Shown one piece after another: positions 44,773-52,783 of a stretch of DNA of 64,000 nt. The stretch comes from Sphingomonas sp. CFBP 13720 (lineage in GTDB: Bacteria; Pseudomonadota; Alphaproteobacteria; Sphingomonadales; Sphingomonadaceae), in assembly GCF_014842075.1 (NCBI RefSeq), contig NZ_JACYVA010000001.1, positions 518,278 to 582,277 of the forward strand, given 5' to 3'. Both the position numbers and the translations under genes were made by a program. How positions within the stretch are numbered: the stretch's first letter is position 1; every line of letters starts with the position of its first letter. The notes below the pieces were generated by a model. That model saw only the letters and a program-made list of their open reading frames with translations, was not told the origin of the DNA and ran no database searches.

Positions 44773-45312
44773 ATGAACATTGCCGAGGAAACCGCGCTAC
44801 GGCAACGCGCGACCAAGATCGTCCTCGACTGGGCGGCCGAGCGTCAGCCGCCGTTCGTCGGCGAGGATCGCGCGGGCTATGCCGACGCGATCGTTGCCGC
44901 GCATATCGTTGCGGATGAAGCGCGGCTGTCGCTGCACCGCTGGATCGACGCCGCGCGGCGGGCGGAAATGAGCTGGACCGAGATCGGCGACGCGCTGGGC
45001 ATCAGCAAACAAGCGGCACAGCAGCGGTTCCGCAGCCTGACGGCCGGGGACGACGATCGCCAGCCGTCCGAAATCATCAGGGGCGGCGCGACCGCGTTCA
45101 ACGAGATGCGCATTCTCGCCGAAGAGGGACGCGACGGAAACGAACTGGTCGGCATCGGTGTGCTGACGCTGATCTTTCGACCGTCCGACCGTAAATGGGA
45201 ATATTGCCGCCGCATCGGCACCGGCAGCGACGCCGACCGCCTGCACGCGGCAGGATGGACGCATGTCGCAAGCTATTTGCCGTTCCATTACTACAAGCGC
45301 CCGCTCGACTGA
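44773..45312 (+). CDS. Helix-turn-helix domain protein of unknown function
   Basis: A 179-residue protein from ATG 44773, with GGAG 9 nt upstream (ATG 44758 would lie inside the repeats). The centre (about 63-90) is a helix-turn-helix: MSWTEIGDALGISKQAAQQRFRSL, of the sigma-region-4/MarR-like kind that uses a WTEIG start. The N-terminal part is helical. The C-terminal third contains a WEYCRRIGTGSDADRLHAAGWTHVASYLPFHYYKR block that looks like a separate beta-rich domain. No ligand is evident. A set of inverted repeats immediately upstream suggests self-regulation. Confidence 0.7.
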   Translation: MNIAEETALRQRATKIVLDWAAERQPPFVGEDRAGYADAIVAAHIVADEARLSLHRWIDAARRAEMSWTEIGDALGISKQAAQQRFRSLTAGDDDRQPSEIIRGGATAFNEMRILAEEGRDGNELVGIGVLTLIFRPSDRKWEYCRRIGTGSDADRLHAAGWTHVASYLPFHYYKRPLD

Positions 45313-45328
45313 CCGGACGCCCGCCGCG

Positions 45329-46417
45329 TTATGCGATCCGCTGGACCCAGCCGTGCGGATCGTCGCTGCGCGCGCGCTGAATATCGGTCAGCCGCTTCGA
45401 CAGTTGCGACGTGCGTGCGCCCGGCTGGCCGTCGCCGATCTGGAACGCGAAGTCCGCCGACGACACCTTGCCGATCGGTGTGACCACCGCCGCCGTGCCG
45501 CAGGCGAACGCCTCGACCAACCGGCCGCTGGCGGCATCGGCCTGCCACTGGTCGATCGAATAGCGTTCCTCCGCGACAGTGATCCCCTGATCGCGCGCCA
45601 GCGTCAGGATCGAATCGCGGGTCACGCCCGGCAGGATGGTTCCGGTCAGTGGCGGGGTCAGCATCGTGCCGTCGTCGAACACGAAGAAGATGTTCATGCC
45701 GCCCAGTTCCTCGACCCAGCGGCGTTCGACCGCATCGAGGAACACGACCTGATCGCAGCCCTGCCGGATCGCTTCGGACTGGGCCAGCAGGCTGGCGGCA
45801 TAGTTGCCGCCGCACTTCGCATCGCCGGTGCCGCCCGGCGCGGCGCGGGTGAATTCGCGCGACACCCAGAGCGACACGCTTTTCGCGCCGCCGGGCCAGT
45901 AATTGCCGACCGCCGACGCGATGACGCAGTACAGATATTCGGCCGACGGCTTGACGCCGAGGAACGTCTCGCTCGCGATCATGAACGGACGCAGGTACAG
46001 CGCGCTGCCCTCTCCGCCCGGAATCCAGTCGCGCTCGGCCAGCGTCAGTTCGCGGCAGGAATCGAGGAAATATCGTTCGGGCAGTTCGGCCATCGCCAGC
46101 CGGTGCGCCGACCGCTGGAACCGTGCCGCATTGGCTTCGGGCCGGAACAGCGCGATGCCGCCATCGTCGAGTGAATAGGCTTTCAGCCCCTCGAAAATCT
46201 CCTGCGCATAGTGCAGCACCGCCGATGCCGGGTCCATCACGATCGGCGCGCGCGCGGTGATCTGCGGATCGTGCCAGCCCTTGCCTTCCGACCAGCGCAT
46301 CGTCGCCATGTGATCGGTGAACACCCGTCCGAAGCCCGGATTGACGATCCGCCCCGCGCGCTCGCTCGCCTCGACCGGGGTCGCATGTGGGCTGAAAGCG
46401 AAGGTCGGCTGGGTCAT
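45329..46417 (-). CDS. ilvE: Branched-chain amino acid aminotransferase
   Basis: PLP enzyme exchanging amino groups between glutamate and Leu/Ile/Val keto acids. The product is 362 residues from ATG 46417, the long (about 360 residue) class. LHYAQEIFEGLKAY, RPFMIASETFLGV, the Schiff-base Lys in GDAKCGGNYAAS, and GTILPGVTRDSIL are family motifs. The frame extends 45 codons upstream without similarity. The gene diverges from a MarR regulator with a 40-bp gap. Confidence 0.95.
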   Translation of the reverse strand: MTQPTFAFSPHATPVEASERAGRIVNPGFGRVFTDHMATMRWSEGKGWHDPQITARAPIVMDPASAVLHYAQEIFEGLKAYSLDDGGIALFRPEANAARFQRSAHRLAMAELPERYFLDSCRELTLAERDWIPGGEGSALYLRPFMIASETFLGVKPSAEYLYCVIASAVGNYWPGGAKSVSLWVSREFTRAAPGGTGDAKCGGNYAASLLAQSEAIRQGCDQVVFLDAVERRWVEELGGMNIFFVFDDGTMLTPPLTGTILPGVTRDSILTLARDQGITVAEERYSIDQWQADAASGRLVEAFACGTAAVVTPIGKVSSADFAFQIGDGQPGARTSQLSKRLTDIQRARSDDPHGWVQRIA

Positions 46418-46457
46418 GGCGTCTCTCTGTATCCGTGCTTGCGGCGGGGTAGGACGG

Positions 46458-46976
46458 ATGGCAGAACAGGTCAACATGACTGCCCCAACCCAGTCCCCGC
46501 CCCAGGCCGCATCCGCCCTGTTCCTGCGCGAAGCCGAAGTCCGGCGCGGCATCGAACTGCTGTACTTCGGCTACAGCCACCTGACGCGTACGATCGACGA
46601 GGAACTGGACCGGCATAAACTGGGCCGGGCGCATCACCGCGCGCTGTACTTCATCGCGCGACGCCCCGACCTGTCGGTCAGCGACCTGTTGCGATTGCTG
46701 GCGATCACCAAGCAATCGCTCGGCCGGGTGCTGACCGACCTGACGACGCGCGGATTGGTCGAAAGCCGCGCGGGCGACCGTGACGCCCGCCGCCGGCTGT
46801 TGCGCCTCACGACCGAAGGGAAAGCGCTGGAAGCGCGGCTGTACGACATGCTGAGCGCGAAACTGTCGCGCGCCTATTCGGGGGCGGGGCAGGATGCGGT
46901 CAGCGGCTTCTGGGCGGTGCTGGAAGGGCTGATCCCGCCGGGCGACAAGGCGGCGGTAGCCCGGCTGGGGCGGTAG
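46458..46976 (+). CDS. MarR family transcriptional regulator
   Basis: DNA-binding repressor or activator of 172 residues from ATG 46458 (ATG 46476, 154-residue-like start, is equally possible). The winged helix is clear: LGRAHHRALYFIARRPDLSVSDLLRLLAITKQSLGRVLTDLTTRGLVESRAGDRDARRR, with the beta wing at the DRDARRR block. It diverges from ilvE and lies 3 bp upstream of an SGNH hydrolase gene, so it may control either. No ligand can be inferred. Confidence 0.9.
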   Translation: MAEQVNMTAPTQSPPQAASALFLREAEVRRGIELLYFGYSHLTRTIDEELDRHKLGRAHHRALYFIARRPDLSVSDLLRLLAITKQSLGRVLTDLTTRGLVESRAGDRDARRRLLRLTTEGKALEARLYDMLSAKLSRAYSGAGQDAVSGFWAVLEGLIPPGDKAAVARLGR

Positions 46977-46978
46977 CG

Positions 46979-47770
46979 GTGGGCCGGATGCTCCGCCTGC
47001 TGCCCGCGCTTGCGCTGATCGCGTCCGGCGCGGCAGCCAAGGAACCGGACTATCAAAGCGCCCCGCCGCGCAAGACCATCGCCGAACGCGATTGGGGGCC
47101 ATGGCTGGGTCCGTTCCGGCAGGCGCTGATCCCCAGCCTGATGACCGATTTCGGCGAACAATATCTGTACGCCGACGCCAACCGCGCGCTTGGCCTGCCA
47201 CGAGCGGGCGAACGGCGGGTGGTCTTCATCGGCGACTCGATCACCGACCGATGGGATCTTGCGCGATATTTTCCCGGACGCCCCTATGTGAACCGCGGGA
47301 TCGGCAGTCAGGTGACGGCGCAGATGGTGTTGCGCTTTCAGCAGGATGTCGTCGCACTGCACCCCGAAGCGGTCGTGATCCTTGCCGGGATCAACGATGT
47401 CCACGGCGTGCTGCAACGCCCGACGCGCGAGCAGATCGAGCGCAACTGGACGGCGATGGCCGACCTTGCCGAGCGGCACCACATTCGAGTGGTGTTCGGA
47501 TCGATCCTTCCGGTCCACGACTATACCGACGCCGCGCGCGGGGTGCTGAGCGACCGCAACCCGGCGGAACTGATCGCGCTCAACGACTGGCTGCGCGCGT
47601 TCTGCCGCGATCGGGGCTATGGCTATGCCGATTACTGGTCCGTGCTGGTCGACGATCGCGGCCGGCTGGCACGATCATGGTCGGACGACGGCGTCCATCC
47701 GATCGCGGCGGGCTATGCCCGGATGGCACCAGTCGTCGCCGCCACGCTGGAGAAGGTGCTGCAGCGGTAG
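46979..47770 (+). CDS. Secreted SGNH/GDSL hydrolase
   Basis: Exported esterase or lipase-like protein of 263 residues from GTG 46979 (ATG 46988 alternative). The signal peptide is MLRLLPALALIASGAAA. All four SGNH blocks are present: FIGDSITDRW (Ser), NRGIGSQ (Gly), LAGINDV (Asn) and SDDGVHP (Asp/His). The arrangement matches platelet-activating factor acetylhydrolase-like bacterial GDSL enzymes. It begins 2 bp after the MarR stop and is likely co-transcribed with it. Confidence 0.88.
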   Translation: MGRMLRLLPALALIASGAAAKEPDYQSAPPRKTIAERDWGPWLGPFRQALIPSLMTDFGEQYLYADANRALGLPRAGERRVVFIGDSITDRWDLARYFPGRPYVNRGIGSQVTAQMVLRFQQDVVALHPEAVVILAGINDVHGVLQRPTREQIERNWTAMADLAERHHIRVVFGSILPVHDYTDAARGVLSDRNPAELIALNDWLRAFCRDRGYGYADYWSVLVDDRGRLARSWSDDGVHPIAAGYARMAPVVAATLEKVLQR

Positions 47771-47779
47771 CGCCGTGCC

Positions 47780-48583
47780 CTACCCGCGCGCCGCAGCCGC
47801 CATCGCCGCATTGCGCCGTTCGGACGCTGCCAGCGTATCGGCCAACAAACGCTTCAGCGCGTCGCCATCGTCCAGCACGTTCAGCCCTTCGCGCGTCGAT
47901 CCGCCGGGGCTGGCTACGCGGTCGGCGAGCGTCGCTGGCGGCACGTCCGCGCCAGCTGCCATCGTCGCCGACCCTTGTACGGTGGCAATCGCCAGCCGCT
48001 GCGCCTGATCCGCCGGCAATCCCAACGCCGCGCCCGCCGCGGCCAGCGCGTCGATGAAGCGGAACACGAAGCCCGGACCGCAGCCCGACAACGCCGTCAC
48101 CGCATCGAACAGCGCGGCATCGTCTATCCACTCGACCAGCCCCAGCGGGCGCATCAGCGCCTCCGCCGTCGTCCGCGCCGACGCATCGCCCGAATGCGAA
48201 TGCAGCGCCACCACCCCCTGTCCGATCGCGACCGGCAGGTTGGGCATTGCCCGGACGATCGCGCCGACATTAAAACGGCGGCGCAGCGCCTGCTCCTCGA
48301 CCCCGGCGAGGATCGAGACCAGCAACGGCGCGCCCGCGATCGACGGCGCCAGCATTGCCGCGATATCGTCGATCTGTTGAGGCTTGATCGCCAGTACCAC
48401 GATCGCAGGCGCCGGCCCGTCGGGCAGCGTCGTGACGTGCGTGACCCCGGCGGGCACCGAACGGGCGCCGCGCGTGACGACGGTGATCCGCGTCGGATCG
48501 ATCCCGTCGGCAATCCACCGGTCGAGCATCGCGCCGCCCATATTCCCGCAACCGATCAGCCACAGCGCGCCGTCGCCGGTCAT
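47780..48583 (-). CDS. proC: Pyrroline-5-carboxylate reductase
   Basis: Last step of proline synthesis, reducing pyrroline-5-carboxylate with NAD(P)H. The product is 267 residues from ATG 48583. The Rossmann start LWLIGCGNMGGAML, VLAIKPQQ, and the C-terminal P5C-binding region with ALSGCGPGFVFRFIDAL and DRVASPGGSTREGL match the family. The start overlaps the YbjN-family stop (ATGA), so the two are coupled. Confidence 0.95.
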   Translation of the reverse strand: MTGDGALWLIGCGNMGGAMLDRWIADGIDPTRITVVTRGARSVPAGVTHVTTLPDGPAPAIVVLAIKPQQIDDIAAMLAPSIAGAPLLVSILAGVEEQALRRRFNVGAIVRAMPNLPVAIGQGVVALHSHSGDASARTTAEALMRPLGLVEWIDDAALFDAVTALSGCGPGFVFRFIDALAAAGAALGLPADQAQRLAIATVQGSATMAAGADVPPATLADRVASPGGSTREGLNVLDDGDALKRLLADTLAASERRNAAMAAAARG

Positions 48584-49080
48584 GCTTCGCCCTGCGTCTC
48601 GATCATCGATGCGGCAATCGCCTCCGCCGGGGTCTTGCCGCCCCACAGCACGAACTGGAACACCGGGTAGAAGCGTTCGCATTCGTCGATCGCGGCGTCG
48701 ATCATCGCTTCGGTCTGGTCGATCGTCAGCACCGGTTCCTCGCCGAGCATCGCGGCGTGGCGGTACAACAGGATGCCGCTGGACGACCACAGCTCGAAAT
48801 GGCCGACCCATAATTGTTCGTTGATCAGGCCGATCGTCTCGTAGATCGCCTGCCGCCGTTCGTCCGCGACGCGAATATCGGGCAGCGCGAGGAACTGCAG
48901 CACGCCGTCCTCGGCCCGCCAGATCGCGCGCAGCTCGAACTCGGTCCAACTGCCCTTTACGTGGCCGACGATCTCGTCGCCATCACGCTCGTGCTTCCAT
49001 CCATGCGCCGAAAAGAACCGTTCCAGCGTATCGATCGGCGCGGCGTCGTCGCCATCGTCTTCCGTTTCGTCCAACATCAT
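48580..49080 (-). CDS. YbjN domain protein
   Basis: A 166-residue acidic protein with the YbjN fold (related to type III secretion chaperones): DTLERFFSAHGWKHERDGDEIVG and the later LINEQLWVGHFELWSSSGILLYRHA block. The family is of uncertain biochemical role; in enterobacteria YbjN influences motility and stress. Here it is paired with proC by a 4-bp overlap, as in many sphingomonad and rhodobacterial genomes. It is cytosolic with no signal. Confidence 0.85.
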   Translation of the reverse strand: MMLDETEDDGDDAAPIDTLERFFSAHGWKHERDGDEIVGHVKGSWTEFELRAIWRAEDGVLQFLALPDIRVADERRQAIYETIGLINEQLWVGHFELWSSSGILLYRHAAMLGEEPVLTIDQTEAMIDAAIDECERFYPVFQFVLWGGKTPAEAIAASMIETQGEA

Positions 49081-49157
49081 TTCCCTGTTCTAGCCGCCCG
49101 CGCACGCGTCGTCACGCGTCGCGACACGGGCGGAAGAACGGAAAAGCGTGGATAACT

Positions 49158-49466
49158 TCAGAGCGCGCCTTCGCCAGCGCCTGGGCTGTCGGCCGGTTCG
49201 CCGGCAAACGGAGCGGGCGACGGGCGGTCCTTCGCCTCAAGCGCGTCGAGACGGGCACGCAGCGTATCCGCCTCGTCACGCGCCGCGACCGCCATCGCCT
49301 TGACCACTTCGAACTCGTCGCGGCTGACAAAGTCCATGCCGCCGAGGAACGTCTTGGCCCGCTCACGCGCCGCCGCCTCGCCTTCGCGTGCCATGCCGGC
49401 GATGGTGCCGGCCGCGCCGTTCACGAACTTGGCGAAATCGTCGAACAGACGGTTGTCGGACTGCAT
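49158..49466 (-). CDS. ubiK: UbiK-like accessory factor (BMFP domain)
   Basis: Small helical protein of 102 residues. MQSDNRLFDDFAKFVNGAAGTIAGM followed by FVSRDEFEVVKAMAVAARDEADTLRARLDALE is the BMFP/UbiK pattern: an amphipathic N-terminal helix and a C-terminal coiled coil. In other bacteria UbiK assists aerobic ubiquinone biosynthesis with UbiJ and forms trimers at the membrane. The proline-rich tail is lineage specific. It lies between tspO and the YbjN-proC pair on the same strand. Confidence 0.85.
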   Translation of the reverse strand: MQSDNRLFDDFAKFVNGAAGTIAGMAREGEAAARERAKTFLGGMDFVSRDEFEVVKAMAVAARDEADTLRARLDALEAKDRPSPAPFAGEPADSPGAGEGAL

Positions 49467-49505
49467 GAAACTATCCTTTTCAGCGGGTGCGGCGTCGCGC
49501 CGGCC

Positions 49506-50060
49506 TCAAAGCTCGATTTGGGTGGAGGCGGGCGGCGACGCAAGGGTTTCCGCATCGGGATTGAGCCGGTCGATCTGCCAGTTCAGCGCGGTCGCGATCA
49601 CCAGCCATGCCAGATATGGCACCAGCAGCCACGCCGCCAGCGGCCGGATGCGGCCGAACGCGAACGTCGTCGCCAGCACCAGCACGAACAGCACCTCGAT
49701 CAGCACCAGCGCCGACGACACCTGATGCGCGCCGAAGAACAACGGCGTCCACGCCAGATTGAGCGCCAGTTGCACGACGAACAGCGCGACGGCGATCCCC
49801 CGCCCCCGCGCGCCGCGCGCGTTCAGGATGATCGCGACCGCGAAGCCCAGCAGGATATAGATGATCGTCCATGCGACCCCGAACGCCCAGTCGGGCGGAC
49901 GCACCGCCGGCAGCGTCAGCATCTGATACCAGCGGTTTTCGCTGCCCACCGGGACCAATCGTCCCGACGCGAACCCCAGCAACAGGATCAACGGCACCAT
50001 GACGACCGCCCAGCGCAAGAAGCCCGACCGTAACTGACCCTTCGATGCAAGCTCGCTCAT
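49506..50060 (-). CDS. TspO/MBR family tryptophan-rich sensory protein
   Basis: Five-span membrane protein of 184 residues from ATG 50060. Characteristic WY-rich segments: NRWYQMLTLPAVRPPDWAFGVAWTIIYILLG, the later QLALNLAWTPLFFGAHQVSSAL, and VPYLAWLVIATALNWQI. Bacterial TspO binds porphyrins and affects tetrapyrrole and stress responses. The N-terminal extension of about 20 residues is longer than in Rhodobacter TspO. The start overlaps the tlyA stop (ATGA), so it is translated from the tlyA transcript. Confidence 0.9.
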   Translation of the reverse strand: MSELASKGQLRSGFLRWAVVMVPLILLLGFASGRLVPVGSENRWYQMLTLPAVRPPDWAFGVAWTIIYILLGFAVAIILNARGARGRGIAVALFVVQLALNLAWTPLFFGAHQVSSALVLIEVLFVLVLATTFAFGRIRPLAAWLLVPYLAWLVIATALNWQIDRLNPDAETLASPPASTQIEL

Positions 50061-50875
50061 GCCGTCTCCCAAGCGTCGGTCCCGTCGTCCGGGCGCGTGC
50101 TTGCTGGCTGCGACGGTTCTTTGCAAGTCAAAGCGTGGTCCACCGGCGACGAAGCGGCGATCAGGAACTCGATATTGCCTTCGGGTCCGGTAATCGGGCT
50201 GGGATCGACGCCGACGACTTCCCAGCCAAGGCCCGTCAACCATTCGGCGACTTCGCGACACACCCGGTCATGCACCGCCGGGTCGCGCACCACCCCGCCC
50301 TTGCCGACTTCGCCGCGGCCCGCCTCGAACTGTGGCTTGATGAGTGCCAGCAGCCGCCCGCCCGGCCGTACGAAACCCAGCGGCACTGCCAGCACTTTCG
50401 CCAAACCGATGAAACTGGCGTCGCACACGACCAGATCGACCGGTTCGGGAATGTGCGCATCGGTCAGCAGCCGCGCGCTCAACTGTTCGTGGACGATCAC
50501 GCGCGGGTCCTGCCGCAGCTTCCATGCAAGCTGGTTCGTGCCGCTGTCGACCGCGTACACCCGTGCCGCACCGCGCGTCAGCAGCACGTCGGTGAAGCCG
50601 CCGGTGGACGACCCGACATCGATCGCGACCGCGCCGTCGACGGTCCAGCCGAAATGATCCAGCCCGTGCGCCAGCTTGATCCCACCGCGCGATACCCATG
50701 GATGATCGCGCCCGCGTACGTCGAGCACCGCATCGTCGGCGACCTGTTGCCCCGGCTTGTCGATCTTGCGGGTGCCGACGAACACCAGTCCGGCCATCAC
50801 CAGCGCCTGCGCCCGCGACCGGCTTTCCGCCATGCCGCGATCGACGAGAAGCTGGTCTGCACGCACCTTTGCCAT
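50057..50875 (-). CDS. tlyA: TlyA family rRNA methyltransferase / hemolysin-like protein
   Basis: A 272-residue protein with an N-terminal S4 RNA-binding domain (KVRADQLLVDRGMAESRSRAQALVMAGLVFV) and a RrmJ-like SAM methyltransferase domain (AIDVGSSTGGFTDVLL, DLVVCDASFIGL, LIKPQFEAGRG). Known TlyA enzymes 2'-O-methylate rRNA cytidines. The last 30 residues are a lineage-specific polar tail. A candidate EcfG promoter and a hairpin lie in its 165-bp upstream region. It is followed by tspO, ubiK, the YbjN gene and proC in the same direction. Confidence 0.9.
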   Translation of the reverse strand: MAKVRADQLLVDRGMAESRSRAQALVMAGLVFVGTRKIDKPGQQVADDAVLDVRGRDHPWVSRGGIKLAHGLDHFGWTVDGAVAIDVGSSTGGFTDVLLTRGAARVYAVDSGTNQLAWKLRQDPRVIVHEQLSARLLTDAHIPEPVDLVVCDASFIGLAKVLAVPLGFVRPGGRLLALIKPQFEAGRGEVGKGGVVRDPAVHDRVCREVAEWLTGLGWEVVGVDPSPITGPEGNIEFLIAASSPVDHALTCKEPSQPASTRPDDGTDAWETA

Positions 50876-50912
50876 GGCGCGTGCATGGCGCGGCTTTCCG
50901 CCCGCCGCAAGC

Positions 50913-50934
50913 GGCGTTCGATTCGGCGAACGCC
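50913..50934 (-). repeat. Perfect 8-bp hairpin in the tlyA leader
   Basis: GGCGTTCG and CGAACGCC separated by six bases, lying 38 nt upstream of the tlyA ATG and downstream of the candidate promoter. It would form a stable hairpin in the 5' untranslated region. Confidence 0.45.
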
Positions 50935-50976
50935 CTATTGCCTATCCGCGCGGTAGGAATATCTTCGGTGTCAGGA

Positions 50977-51001
50977 AACCGGACCCGGCCCAATCCGTTC
51001 C
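50977..51001 (-). promoter_or_regulatory. Candidate EcfG promoter for tlyA
   Basis: The minus strand has GGAAC (51001-50997), 17-nt spacer, GTT (50979-50977) followed by TCC, the same -10 context as the nepR promoter. The start codon of tlyA lies about 100 nt downstream. Confidence 0.5.
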
Positions 51002-51040
51002 CTAAGCCGGACGGGGCGGTTTCCACCGTTTCGATGGAGC

Positions 51041-51718
51041 ATGACGATGGCGCAGTTTTCGTCCGATCCGACCGGTATGCCGACGGTACTCACCGTGCCC
51101 GGCCTCAACGGCTCCGGCCCCTCGCACTGGCAGACGCTGTGGGAACAGTCGCGGCCCGACACCGGCCGCGTCGAACTGGGCATGTGGTCGCGCCCGCATC
51201 GCAATGCATGGGTGACGAAACTGGATCAGGCGATCCGGCAAGCACAGGCCCCGGTGGTGCTGGCGGCGCATTCGCTGGGATGTCTGGCGGTCGCATGGTG
51301 GGCGCAACTTTCGGGACAGCCCTATGGCTGGCCGGTCGCGGGTGCGTTGCTCGTCGCCCCCGCCGATGTCGACCGGGCCGGTGCGCCGCAGGAATTGCAG
51401 GGCTTTGCTCCGTCCCCCCGCCTCGCCCTGCCGTTCCCGTCGATCGTCGTGGCATCCAGCGACGACCCATGGGTGTCGATCGAACGCGCGCATTCGATGG
51501 CGGTCGACTGGGGCAGCCACTTCGTCGATGCCGGCGCACAGGGTCATCTGAACGCCGCCAGCGGTATCGGATGGTGGGAAGAGGGGCAGGAACTGCTCGA
51601 CCGGGTCGTCGCGGCATCCGGCGATGGTCGCGGTCACGTGCGGTCACCCTCCGAAGCCCGGTCTGTACTGGCGGTCAGCGCGACCGACGCGGCGCAGGGG
51701 CATTATCTGGGGCGGTAG
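51041..51718 (+). CDS. RBBP9/YdeN-type alpha/beta hydrolase
   Basis: Cytosolic serine hydrolase of 225 residues (ATG 51041; ATG 51047 alternative with better position to the GGAG element). The family start VLTVPGLNGSGPSHWQTLWE is diagnostic for RBBP9/YdeN-like proteins. The nucleophile elbow AAHSLGCL holds the Ser, the acid is in ASSDDPWV, and the His is in GAQGHLNAASG. The substrate is unknown. The sequence past GIGWWEEGQELLDRV is a lineage-specific tail. It is convergent with vapC, 3 bp apart. Confidence 0.87.
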   Translation: MTMAQFSSDPTGMPTVLTVPGLNGSGPSHWQTLWEQSRPDTGRVELGMWSRPHRNAWVTKLDQAIRQAQAPVVLAAHSLGCLAVAWWAQLSGQPYGWPVAGALLVAPADVDRAGAPQELQGFAPSPRLALPFPSIVVASSDDPWVSIERAHSMAVDWGSHFVDAGAQGHLNAASGIGWWEEGQELLDRVVAASGDGRGHVRSPSEARSVLAVSATDAAQGHYLGR

Positions 51719-51721
51719 CGC

Positions 51722-52120
51722 TCAGCCGAACGGGTTGGCGACGGTCAGTCGTTCGTCGATGCGGAGGCCGTCCTGCAGGTCTTCGCTCCACAGCCGGGTA
51801 CAACCGCCCTGTAGCGCCGCCGAGACGATCATGCTGTCGTAGATCGAAAGGCGATAGCGTTGCGCGATGCGTAGCCCGTCGCGATGGATTGGGTCGGTCA
51901 GTGGGATGATCGTCGGGCAGAGGACGCGGATCGCCGCCAGACCCTGTTGGATCGTCGGCCAGTCGAGTTTCAGCTTGCGCAGGGCGACCACGGTAAATTC
52001 GTTGAGCGACTGCACGCCGACGACACCGCCGGCCGACAGCACCTGTTGTGCGCGTGCGGATTTTTCCGTCGTTCCGAATGCGTAGATGAGAATGTTGGTG
52101 TCGAAAAAAGCATGGCTCAC
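51722..52120 (-). CDS. vapC: PIN domain toxin (VapC family)
   Basis: Ribonuclease toxin of a type II toxin-antitoxin pair, 132 residues. PIN-domain acids are visible: D7 in FFDTNILIYAF, Glu in QSLNEF, Asp in IYDSMIVSAAL and the C-terminal SEDLQDG. Known VapC toxins cut initiator tRNA or rRNA; the target here is unknown. The start ATG 52120 overlaps the antitoxin stop by 4 bp, the normal coupled order. Confidence 0.92.
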   Translation of the reverse strand: MSHAFFDTNILIYAFGTTEKSARAQQVLSAGGVVGVQSLNEFTVVALRKLKLDWPTIQQGLAAIRVLCPTIIPLTDPIHRDGLRIAQRYRLSIYDSMIVSAALQGGCTRLWSEDLQDGLRIDERLTVANPFG

Positions 52121-52335
52121 CGGGCGTTCGCTTCATCCCGGTCGAACCGATAATCGGCCGGCAGCGGCCGCGCCAATCGTCGTATCACATCGATCGCGGC
52201 AGCGCGGTCGGTCTGGCCCGCCACATCGTCCGCCGCCCGGACCTCCACCACGTCGCCTTCGTGCAGCCCCAGTTGCGCCGCCACGTCGGCGGGGATCATC
52301 ACCGCCAGTTGCTCGCCGATCCGTTCGATCTTCAT
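52117..52335 (-). CDS. vapB: AbrB/MazE-type antitoxin (VapB)
   Basis: A 72-residue antitoxin from ATG 52335 with GGAGG 7 nt upstream; the frame runs 18 codons further. The N-terminal swapped-hairpin DNA-binding domain is MKIERIGEQLAVMIPADVAAQLGLHEGDVVEV. The C-terminal tail (LARPLPADYRFDRDEANAR) is the usual toxin-neutralising segment. It should repress its own operon with VapC. The pair lies downstream of dxs and a small membrane protein in the same direction. Confidence 0.88.
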   Translation of the reverse strand: MKIERIGEQLAVMIPADVAAQLGLHEGDVVEVRAADDVAGQTDRAAAIDVIRRLARPLPADYRFDRDEANAR

Positions 52336-52363
52336 GCGCCGGCCTCCTTCGTCGGGCGCGATG

Positions 52364-52783
52364 CTACGTCGCCGGCTGCCGCCTGACAACCGAATCGAGA
52401 TACTCCGCCAGATCGCGGACGTCCTTCATCACCGGCAGGCGTTCGGGATCGGCAGTGGTCGGCATCGGCAGGCCGAGGCGGCGAAAGGCGTCGGCCACCA
52501 TGTCCTCCACCTCTTCGACGTCGACCGCCAGAAACCGGGCGAAGTCGTCGTCGGGATGCGGCGATATGTCCGCGCCATAGGCAGGCGCGACCACCGCACG
52601 GACGACCGGCGGGATCGTCGGCGAGACACCGCCCGCCACCAGCATCGCGTCGAAGTCTGCATCGGTCCACCCGATGCGCTGCGTCTGCGCCGCCTTCAGC
52701 CGCCGCCACAGCGACCAGTTGAACGCCGCCATCGCGATCACCACCAGCGCGATGATCGCGGCGGCCTTCTGCCCGCCGGTCAC
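52364..52783 (-). CDS. Membrane-anchored protein of unknown function downstream of dxs
   Basis: A 139-residue protein beginning with GTG 52783, overlapping the dxs stop (GTGA). One N-terminal membrane span ([22 protein letters not shown]) is followed by a soluble, acidic, helical domain with [30 protein letters not shown] and a hydrophilic tail. No domain is recognised. Its tight coupling to dxs suggests co-expression only. Base composition matches the neighbours. Confidence 0.65.
   Translation of the reverse strand: MTGGQKAAAIIALVVIAMAAFNWSLWRRLKAAQTQRIGWTDADFDAMLVAGGVSPTIPPVVRAVVAPAYGADISPHPDDDFARFLAVDVEEVEDMVADAFRRLGLPMPTTADPERLPVMKDVRDLAEYLDSVVRRQPAT

Noticed and set aside
45291..47201. 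A 636-codon minus-strand frame spanning ilvE, the MarR gene and the SGNH hydrolase
   Set aside because: It is out of frame with ilvE and crosses three better supported genes.
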